Source: Thermoplasmatales archaeon (GTDB taxonomy: Archaea > Thermoplasmatota > E2 > UBA202 > DSCA01). From it: a DNA stretch of 7,049 nt. The stretch lies in the NCBI GenBank assembly GCA_011049295.1, contig DSCA01000212.1, positions 1-7,049 on the forward strand, given 5' to 3'. The translations under genes and the position numbers were made by a program. The notes beneath the pieces were generated by a model. The model ran no database searches. It saw nothing but the letters and a program-made list of their open reading frames with translations, and had not been told where the DNA came from. Shown here piece after piece: positions 1 through 5,409 of the stretch. The number at the start of each line of letters is the position of its first letter. The first letter of the stretch is position 1.

Positions 1-70
1 CCGCCCTGGCGGGCGCGCCTGTCCAAATATGGAACAATAGGTATGGTAAAAAGGGTTGTCGACCCACAGA

Positions 71-112
71 GAGCGATTCATCCCCTACCTAAAGGCAGGG
101 GATTTCTCGCTC
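71..112 (+). mobile_element. IS200/IS605-type right-end hairpin, apparently isolated
   Basis: A two-tier imperfect palindrome. The outer stem GAGCGA (71-76) pairs with TCGCTC (107-112) across an asymmetric internal loop (TTCA / TTTC). The inner stem TCCCCT (81-86) pairs with AGGGGA (97-102), and a CC/GG pair closes a TAAA loop. From memory, this 'GATTCATCCCC...CCTAAAGG...GGGGATTTC' layout is typical of the right ends of IS200/IS605 elements, where tnpB and its guide (omega) RNA end. No complete tnpA or tnpB is visible beside it. Either the element lies mostly left of the window, or this is a solo end or small non-autonomous derivative. The plus orientation is assigned by resemblance only. It also lies 30 nt past the msrA stop, so it may fold in msrA read-through RNA. 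Confidence 0.55.
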
Positions 113-120
113 GAAAGCAT

Positions 121-128
121 TAAAAAGG
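121..128 (-). terminator. Oligo-T stop for msrA
   Basis: On the minus strand, 14-18 nt after the msrA stop codon, there is a CCTTTTTA tract. Short oligo-T runs are the usual intrinsic termination signal in archaea and need no hairpin. A second T5 run (minus strand, about 50-54) follows the 71-112 hairpin and could act as backup. The assignment rests on base composition and position only. Confidence 0.35.
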
Positions 129-141
129 TTGTTCCCGGAGG

Positions 142-633
142 TTACCGGCGGCAGGAAAAACGCCCCTGTTTTTCGTAGTAGCGCTGATGGTAGTCCTCGG
201 CGGGATAGAAGGGGACGGCGGGCACAATTTCGGTGACGATGGGACGGCGGTATCGCCCCAGTTGCTCCCGCTGCCGTCGGGAGGCGTGAGCTGCCTGCTC
301 CTGCTCCCTCGTGTGATAGAAGATGGCCGACCTGTACTGCGAGCCCACGTCCCATCCCTGGCGGTCGGGAGTGGTGGGGTCGTGAATTTTCCAGAAGACC
401 CCCAGCAGCTCCTCGTAGGAAACCGTGCCGGGGTCGTAGGTTACCTCCACCGCCTCCGCGTGGCCCGTTTTGCCGGTGCACACCTCCTCGTAGGTGGGAT
501 GCTGCACGGTGCCCCCGGTGTATCCGACCCGGGTGTCCCTCACGCCCGCCACCTGCCGAAGGGAGGCCTCCACCCCCCAGAAGCAGCCGGCGGCAAAGGT
601 GGCCGTGGCCAACCGGGGTTGCTCTTCGTCCAT
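142..633 (-). CDS. msrA: Peptide-methionine (S)-S-oxide reductase MsrA
   Basis: This enzyme reduces methionine-S-sulfoxide in proteins or as the free amino acid, repairing oxidative damage in the cytoplasm, with electrons usually from thioredoxin. The 163-aa product spans the whole family fold. The signature GCFWG sits at residues 16-20 with the nucleophile Cys17. Other family landmarks are VGYTGG (Tyr38), CTGKTGHAE (Glu60), GSQYRSAIF (Tyr100) and the C-terminal FYPAEDYHQ block. By alignment from memory, Tyr38, Glu60 and Tyr100 match the E. coli catalytic Tyr82, Glu94 and Tyr134. Cys161, three residues from the end, is the likely resolving cysteine; Cys52 is the other cysteine. No MsrB domain is fused. 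The ATG at 631-633 is preferred because the GCFWG block follows at the usual distance. It has no Shine-Dalgarno, but a TATA-like box 20-27 nt upstream fits a leaderless message. It is divergent from the VAT gene. Confidence 0.95.
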   Translation of the reverse strand: MDEEQPRLATATFAAGCFWGVEASLRQVAGVRDTRVGYTGGTVQHPTYEEVCTGKTGHAEAVEVTYDPGTVSYEELLGVFWKIHDPTTPDRQGWDVGSQYRSAIFYHTREQEQAAHASRRQREQLGRYRRPIVTEIVPAVPFYPAEDYHQRYYEKQGRFSCRR

Positions 634-652
634 GTGGCAGCAACGTCAGCCC

Positions 653-660
653 CTATATTA
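653..660 (-). promoter_or_regulatory. TATA-like box of msrA (leaderless)
   Basis: The minus strand reads TAATATAG, centred about 23-24 nt before the msrA ATG. Archaeal TATA boxes sit roughly 22-30 nt before the transcription start, so the start would fall at or next to the ATG. That agrees with the absence of any GGAGG-like sequence before it. A second candidate, TATATAAAAA (703-694 on the minus strand), lies 61-70 nt upstream and would give a leader of about 40 nt. Confidence 0.4.
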
Positions 661-693
661 CGCTGTTGTCCCCCGAGGCCCAGGGGCCGGAAA

Positions 694-703
694 TTTTTAT
701 ATA
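694..703 (+). promoter_or_regulatory. Distal TATA-like box for the VAT/Cdc48 gene
   Basis: TTTTTATATA lies in an AT-rich stretch of the 151-nt divergent gap, with a further ATATATA at 712-718. Use of this box would give a VAT leader of roughly 50-65 nt. The sequence is nearly symmetric and could serve either strand. Next to it, GGCCC-AG-GGGCC (677-688) is a perfect 5-bp inverted repeat lying between the msrA and VAT boxes. It could be an operator, but nothing else supports that. Confidence 0.3.
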
Positions 704-736
704 GAACCACCGATATATACTTTCCAAGCCAACACC

Positions 737-743
737 TTAAATA
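737..743 (+). promoter_or_regulatory. Proximal TATA-like box for the VAT/Cdc48 gene
   Basis: TTAAATA lies 42-48 nt before the VAT ATG, close to the archaeal consensus TTTAWATA. It would place the transcription start near 765-770 and give a leader of about 15-20 nt. That leader would include GGGGT (774-778), a weak Shine-Dalgarno with one G-U pair, ending 6 nt before the ATG. This is the better placed of the two VAT boxes. Confidence 0.4.
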
Positions 744-784
744 GGAGATAGGCAGTAATTCCATAAAACCATTGGGGTCTGAAA

Positions 785-2986
785 ATGAATGAGGTTATCC
801 TGAAAGTATCGGAAGCATTATCCCAGGACGTGGGCTCCGGCCGGGCTCGCCTGGACGGCAAAACCCGCATCACCCTGGACGTCACTCCCGGGGACATCAT
901 AGAGATAGAGGGAGGACACAAGACGGCCGCCGTGGTGTGGCGGGCCCGCCCCATCGACGAGGGAAAGGGCATCATCCGCATCGACAACCTCACCCGCAAA
1001 AACGCCCGGGTTGGCATGGGGGACAAGGTGGTGGTCCGAAAAATTATCCCCAAGGTGGCCAAAAAGGTGGTCATGGCCCCCGCCATATCCCAGGGACAGC
1101 GCATCCAGTTCGGCCAGGGCATCGAGCACCTGGTGAAGCGCGGCCTCCTCAAGCGGCCCATCAGCGCCGGCGACACCGTGGTCATCCCGGGCATTGCCCT
1201 GTTTGGCAACTCCCTTCCCTTCGGCGTACTCAAGACCGACCCCAAGGAAATCGTAACCATTGGAGAGCGCACGGAGGTGGAGGTCAAGGAGGAGCCCATC
1301 CAGGAAGACCTGCTCAAGACCCCCCAGGTCAGCTACGAGGACATCGGCGGGCTGAGCAACGAAATCATGAAAATCCGGGAGATGATAGAGCTTCCCCTCA
1401 AGCACCCCGAGCTGTTCAAGCGGCTGGGCATAGACCCCCCCAAGGGCGTGCTCCTGCACGGTCCGCCGGGCACGGGCAAGACGCTCATTGCCAAGGCGGT
1501 GGCCAACGAATCCGGGGCCAACTTTTTCACCATCAACGGCCCGGAAATCATGAGCAAGTTCTACGGGCAGAGCGAGGAAAACCTGCGCAAAACCTTCGAG
1601 GAGGCGGAAAAGAACTCCCCCTCCATCATTTTCATCGACGAAATCGACGCCATCGCCTCCAAGAGAGAGGAGGTACATGGGGAGGTGGAGCGCCGGGTGG
1701 TATCACAGATGCTCACCCTTATGGATGGCCTCAAGGGACGGGGCAAAATCATCGTCATCGGAGCCACCAACCGGGTGGATTCCCTGGACCCCGCCATCCG
1801 CCGCCCCGGCCGCTTCGACCGGGAAATCGTCATCGACGTGCCGGACCGGGAGGGACGCAAGGATATCCTGGAAATCCACACCCGGGGGATGCCCAAGGCG
1901 GAGAACGTGAACCTGGACCAGCTGGCAGACGTGACCTACGGCTTCGTGGGAGCCGACCTGGCGGCCCTGGCCCGGGAGGCGGCCATGAATGCCCTCCGCC
2001 GCTACCTGCCGGAGATAGACCCCGACCAGCCTATCCCCACCGAAATCCTGGAGCGGATGGAGGTCAACATGGAGGACTTCAAGGAGGCTCATCATTCCAT
2101 AGAGCCCTCGGCCCTGCGGGAAGTGCTCATTGAAATACCCAAGGTGCGCTGGGAGGACGTGGGCGGCCTGGAGGATGTCAAGCAGCGTCTGCTGGAGGCC
2201 GTGGAATGGCCGCTGGTGGACCCCGAGCGGTTCACCCGCATGGGTATCAAACCGCCCCGGGGCATACTGCTCTACGGTCCGCCGGGTACGGGCAAGACCC
2301 TGCTGGCCAAGGCGGTGGCCAACGAATCCAATGCCAACTTTTTGTCCATCAAGGGGCCCGAGGTGTTCTCCAAGTGGGTGGGCGAGAGCGAGAAGGCGGT
2401 TCGCGAATTGTTCAAGAAGGCAAAGCAGTCGGCCCCCTCCATCATATTCCTCGATGAAATCGACGCTCTGGCCCCCCGGCGGGGCTCGCACGAGGGCTCC
2501 CGGGTGACGGACACCGTGGTCAACCAGCTGCTGACCTCCATGGACGGCGTGGAGAGCATGGACGATGTGGTCATCATCGGCGCCACCAACCGCCCGGACA
2601 TCATCGATTCCTCCTTCCTGCGGCCGGGTCGCTTCGACGAGCTCATCCTGGTGGGACAGCCCGACGCCGCGGCGCGGAAGGACATCTTCAAGATTCACAC
2701 TGCCCGGATGCCCCTGGCCAAGGACGTGGACCTTGACAAGTTGGCCGACATCAGCGAAGGATACGCCGGGGCTGATATAGAGGCCGTATGCCGGGAAGCC
2801 GCCATGATCGCCATGCGGGAGAACATCGAGGCACGCAAAGTCAAGAACAAGCACTTCACCAAAGCCCTGGAAACCGTACGCCCCTCCATCGACGACGAAA
2901 TGATGGAGTTCTACAAGGAGATGACCCAGAAGCTGGGCAAGGGAGTGGCCAAGAGGGAGATGGCCAAGGGAATGGAAGTGCTGTAG
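785..2986 (+). CDS. Cdc48/VAT-type AAA+ ATPase (p97 family)
   Basis: This is a homohexameric unfoldase that threads proteins through a central pore and can feed the 20S proteasome. The 733-aa product has the complete layout: N-terminal double-psi barrel and Nc subdomain (about 1-180), D1 (about 185-440) and D2 (about 455-700). D1 has Walker A GPPGTGKT (226-233), Walker B IIFIDE (281-286), pore loop KFYG (258-261) and arginine fingers R340/R343 in RRPGRFDRE. D2 has Walker A GPPGTGKT (498-505), Walker B IIFLDE (553-558), pore loop KWVG (530-533) and R613/R616. Both ATPase sites therefore look active, and the D1 F-Y and D2 W pore aromatics resemble Thermoplasma VAT. The C-terminus is charged and ends GMEVL. 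It lacks the hydrophobic-Tyr-any tripeptide that many archaeal Cdc48 proteins use to dock on the proteasome. The start is fixed by the match of the N-domain to VAT. The gene appears monocistronic. Confidence 0.97.
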   Translation: MNEVILKVSEALSQDVGSGRARLDGKTRITLDVTPGDIIEIEGGHKTAAVVWRARPIDEGKGIIRIDNLTRKNARVGMGDKVVVRKIIPKVAKKVVMAPAISQGQRIQFGQGIEHLVKRGLLKRPISAGDTVVIPGIALFGNSLPFGVLKTDPKEIVTIGERTEVEVKEEPIQEDLLKTPQVSYEDIGGLSNEIMKIREMIELPLKHPELFKRLGIDPPKGVLLHGPPGTGKTLIAKAVANESGANFFTINGPEIMSKFYGQSEENLRKTFEEAEKNSPSIIFIDEIDAIASKREEVHGEVERRVVSQMLTLMDGLKGRGKIIVIGATNRVDSLDPAIRRPGRFDREIVIDVPDREGRKDILEIHTRGMPKAENVNLDQLADVTYGFVGADLAALAREAAMNALRRYLPEIDPDQPIPTEILERMEVNMEDFKEAHHSIEPSALREVLIEIPKVRWEDVGGLEDVKQRLLEAVEWPLVDPERFTRMGIKPPRGILLYGPPGTGKTLLAKAVANESNANFLSIKGPEVFSKWVGESEKAVRELFKKAKQSAPSIIFLDEIDALAPRRGSHEGSRVTDTVVNQLLTSMDGVESMDDVVIIGATNRPDIIDSSFLRPGRFDELILVGQPDAAARKDIFKIHTARMPLAKDVDLDKLADISEGYAGADIEAVCREAAMIAMRENIEARKVKNKHFTKALETVRPSIDDEMMEFYKEMTQKLGKGVAKREMAKGMEVL

Positions 2987-3041
2987 CGTCCCTCCCCGGA
3001 CTCCATCCTTCCGCCCCTCCGTCCACATACAGGACGTTAAG

Positions 3042-3049
3042 TTTTTAAA
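3042..3049 (+). promoter_or_regulatory. TATA-like box of the secreted propeller gene
   Basis: TTTTTAAA lies 35-42 nt before the chosen ATG at 3084, predicting a transcription start near 3068-3074 and a very short leader. The T5 run in the same sequence follows a pyrimidine-rich tract after the VAT stop (about 2990-3024), so it may also serve as the VAT terminator. The 97-nt gap holds nothing else that I recognise. Confidence 0.45.
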
Positions 3050-3071
3050 GCCATTACCTATTATGTTATCC

Positions 3072-3076
3072 GGAGG
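3072..3076 (+). promoter_or_regulatory. Shine-Dalgarno that fixes the start at 3084
   Basis: GGAGG ends 7 nt before ATG 3084. An in-frame ATG at 3063 lies upstream of this motif and has no Shine-Dalgarno of its own. The start at 3084 also begins directly with a clean signal peptide (MRNNK...), whereas the longer form adds seven residues ahead of it. Confidence 0.8.
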
Positions 3077-3083
3077 CACAAAC

Positions 3084-4625
3084 ATGAGAAATAACAAGGC
3101 AATAAGCATAGGGGCATTAGTGGTTGCAATATTGATGGTTGCTAGCACGGCAACCGCATTATCGGCAACAACGGAGACGTCATCGTTCCCCGCAGCGCCC
3201 ACCAACGTGGTGAGCAACGGCATGGGAACGGTAGTGGCGGCAGGGGACAACGACGAATACGAACCGGTCATCGCGGCCGACGGCAACGGCAACTACGTGG
3301 TGTCCTACACCGAAAAACTGGGTGTTTTCGACACCAACGTGATGCTGGCCACCTCTACCAACGGCGGCAACAGCTGGAGCGCAGCGGCCACCCCCTGGGG
3401 TGAACTGGAGGGAAGACAGACTAGCCCGTCCATGATGTACTGCGGCGAGGGCAATACCATCCTCGGCGCCTTTGCCGATGAAACCGGTGGCTGGGAGATG
3501 CTTTTCAAGATACCCAGCGTCGCTGAACCCACCACCTGGGACTACACCGGATGGGGCGGCTTCGATGCGATAACTGATACCGCTGTCATGTATACCACTG
3601 ATTACGAAGGCGAAGGAACACTGGCCATGGTCACTCCCCTTACTGGAGAATGCAGCGGATATGAATGTGCCATGTGGTGCTATGCTTCAGTTGAAGACTT
3701 GGCACTGTTGGGTGGCTCGTTCTGGTACGATGCTCAATCCCATACGGGTACCTACTACGCGCCAGGCAACATGGAGGGCTTCACTTTCATGGGTGACCAC
3801 TACGGCTTTGTCATGGATGCAGACCGGAAGGAGACCGGCATGCGGCAGCCCCTGATAAAGTGGACCGTGTACACCGAGGAAGTGGACCTGGAGTACGTGG
3901 AAAACCAGTTCTGGTTTGAGGACGACGTGGAGGCCTTTGACCCCGATGCAGTGGGCACCGGCAACAGCATCTACGTGGTCTACCAGGTCTACGACCCCAC
4001 CTACGGCGACTACAACATCAAGTGCCAGTACTCGCATAACGGCGGAGCCACCTGGGATTCCAGTCTGCCCGCCGACGCCCAGCTGGTGGACGAGACCTAT
4101 CCGGCCGTCCACGCCGCGGGCAACAACGTGTTCGTCACCTTCGTCAAGCAGGGCAACCTGTACCTGGCGAAGTCCGAGGACGGCGGAGCCACCTGGGAAG
4201 AGCCCGAGCAGGTCAACGACCAGGATGGCACCGTGGTGGCAGAGGCCGGCACGGCCGACATCTCCCAGGCTGGAATCGTGTGGACCGACAACCGCAACGG
4301 CAACAAGGACATCTACTACGCCCCACTACCCAGCGCCATCATCAACGTGGGCACCATATCCGGCGGCATGGGAGTGAGCGCCACCGTCGCCAACACCGGT
4401 AGCGAACCTGGGAACAACATCGCCTGGACCATTTCGCTGAGCGGTCCGGTGTTCGTGGGCAAGGAGACCACCGGCACCATCAACACCCTGGAGCCCGGAG
4501 CGGAGACCACCATCAGCACCGGCATGGTTTTCGGCATTGGCCCCACCACCGTAACCGTCATGGCCGGTGGAGCCACCAAGACCGCCAAGGGATTCGTGCT
4601 GGGACCCCTGGTGCTGGGGCTATAA
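3084..4625 (+). CDS. Secreted Asp-box (BNR/sialidase-like) beta-propeller protein
   Basis: The 513-aa product (start chosen from GGAGG at 3072) has a Sec-type signal peptide: charged MRNNK, a hydrophobic core to about residue 20, and probable cleavage after TALSA (residue 28). The body carries three Asp-boxes (S-x-D/N-x-G-x-[T/S]-W): STNGGNSW (91-98), SHNGGATW (317-324) and SEDGGATW (364-371), typical of sialidase-like six-bladed propellers. The last two share 18 identical bases (4040-4057, 4181-4198). Residues about 417-513 form a Thr/Gly/Val-rich beta-sandwich-like domain with the pattern SATVANTG...TISLSGP...FVLGP. No C-terminal membrane anchor is visible, so release or non-covalent surface attachment is likely. 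Cysteines 190, 195 and 199 cluster and could form disulfides. The sialidase Arg triad and Tyr/Glu nucleophile cannot be assigned, so enzymatic activity is not claimed; binding or cell-surface roles are equally possible. Codon use changes around 3560-3760. Confidence 0.8.
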   Translation: MRNNKAISIGALVVAILMVASTATALSATTETSSFPAAPTNVVSNGMGTVVAAGDNDEYEPVIAADGNGNYVVSYTEKLGVFDTNVMLATSTNGGNSWSAAATPWGELEGRQTSPSMMYCGEGNTILGAFADETGGWEMLFKIPSVAEPTTWDYTGWGGFDAITDTAVMYTTDYEGEGTLAMVTPLTGECSGYECAMWCYASVEDLALLGGSFWYDAQSHTGTYYAPGNMEGFTFMGDHYGFVMDADRKETGMRQPLIKWTVYTEEVDLEYVENQFWFEDDVEAFDPDAVGTGNSIYVVYQVYDPTYGDYNIKCQYSHNGGATWDSSLPADAQLVDETYPAVHAAGNNVFVTFVKQGNLYLAKSEDGGATWEEPEQVNDQDGTVVAEAGTADISQAGIVWTDNRNGNKDIYYAPLPSAIINVGTISGGMGVSATVANTGSEPGNNIAWTISLSGPVFVGKETTGTINTLEPGAETTISTGMVFGIGPTTVTVMAGGATKTAKGFVLGPLVLGL

Positions 4626-4640
4626 GCCACGGTACCTCCC

Positions 4641-4665
4641 CCTTTTCCCTTTTTCATTTTTAAAA
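4641..4665. terminator. Oligo-T terminator between convergent genes
   Basis: After the propeller stop codon, the plus strand carries three T-runs (4643-4646, 4650-4654, 4657-4661) in a pyrimidine-rich tract, a good archaeal oligo-T terminator. On the opposite strand only a T4 run (4665-4662) follows the operon stop at 4684, so termination of the minus-strand operon here is less certain and overlapping 3' ends are possible. Confidence 0.55.
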
Positions 4666-4683
4666 CGTTATGTGGAGCGCCGG

Positions 4684-5409
4684 CTAGGCCACCCTGCTCA
4701 TCCTGAAGGCGCCGGTGAGCCGGATTTCGTCCTTCTCCAGCAGGTAATCTATCCAGTTGCGGGATACCACTTCGCCGCATCCCTGCACCCGAATCTGCAT
4801 ACGGGAGGCCTCCTCCCGCATCTCTATAACGCCGTCCATGAGGTGCTTGATGGTCTGCACCTCGATTTCCTCGTGCATGCCCCGGGTCATGCTGAACAGG
4901 GAGGTGGCACCCAGCCGCTTGCAGGTTCCGCTTACCACCTGCAGAAAACGGAATACGGCCTTGGCATCTGCATACACAATCAGGGTGGAAATGGAGTCAA
5001 AGACCAGACGGTGCCTCTCATATTTTTGCTGAAACTCTTTTTCGGTCTTGATGATGGAGGCGGTGATGCGCTCCCGGTTGATGGGGCTGTCCACAAAGAT
5101 GACGTTGGGCCCCTCCTCCCTGAGCTCCACTCCCTTGGAGTACACGTCGATGTATTTGACCTTGCCCTCGTCCTCGTAGCGGGCAAAGTGGGCATCCATC
5201 TTCTGCATTTCCTCCTTCATCTCGGCAAAAGAGGTGTCGGTAAGCACAAAGATGGCCGGCTCTCCCTCCTGCAGACCGGTGAGGGCAAAACTCTTCAGTA
5301 TGGTCTCCTTGCCGATGAACGGCGGAGCGTAGAGCAGGGTGTTGGTGACCGCTGGCAGCCCGTCCTTCAGCAACTCGTCCAGGCGGTCGATGCCCGTCTT
5401 AATCAGCAT
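4684..5409 (-). CDS. KaiC/RecA-superfamily ATPase-like protein, atypical P-loop
   Basis: The 241-aa product begins with the KaiC/RAD55-type signature TGIDRLDELLKDGLP (residues 5-19), followed by a strand and the P-loop position APPFIGKET (28-36). Compared with GxxxxGK[T/S], Lys34 is kept, but the first Gly is Ala and the Thr/Ser after Lys is Glu35, so normal Mg-ATP binding is doubtful. Walker B-like LVFDS (135-139) is present. In the strand where KaiC has its catalytic Glu pair, this protein has FVLTDTS (54-60). The last 60 residues are charged and show no DNA-binding motif. It is the last gene of the operon. Its ATG overlaps the upstream stop (ATGCTGA, 5409-5403), and a G6 Shine-Dalgarno lies 5 nt upstream. 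It is a paralogue of the N-terminal domain of its neighbour and may form mixed oligomers with it. GvpD- or FlaH/ArlH-like relatives are possible; the exact family is not resolved. Confidence 0.8.
   Translation of the reverse strand: MLIKTGIDRLDELLKDGLPAVTNTLLYAPPFIGKETILKSFALTGLQEGEPAIFVLTDTSFAEMKEEMQKMDAHFARYEDEGKVKYIDVYSKGVELREEGPNVIFVDSPINRERITASIIKTEKEFQQKYERHRLVFDSISTLIVYADAKAVFRFLQVVSGTCKRLGATSLFSMTRGMHEEIEVQTIKHLMDGVIEMREEASRMQIRVQGCGEVVSRNWIDYLLEKDEIRLTGAFRMSRVA

Noticed and set aside
89..643. 184-codon minus-strand frame overlapping msrA in another frame
   Set aside because: Gly/Arg/His-rich translation typical of an out-of-frame GC-rich read; msrA in the other frame carries the full family signature.
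818..1678. 286-codon minus-strand frame opposite the VAT N-domain and D1
   Set aside because: Same codon-bias shadow; no Shine-Dalgarno, promoter or recognisable motif.
3063..3083. Upstream in-frame ATG at 3063 as the propeller start
   Set aside because: It precedes the GGAGG motif instead of following it, and it would put seven extra residues before a clean signal peptide.
1703..3292. 529-codon open frame on the minus strand across the VAT gene
   Set aside because: It is antisense to a gene with unmistakable AAA+ motifs. The translation is His/Val/Gly-rich with no domain, and long antisense frames are expected in GC-rich genes with strong third-position bias.
4040..4198. 18-bp direct repeat (4040-4057 and 4181-4198) as a recombination or mobile feature
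   Set aside because: Both copies encode the same DGGATW/NGGATW Asp-box in frame, so the repeat is explained by protein motif repetition in a propeller.
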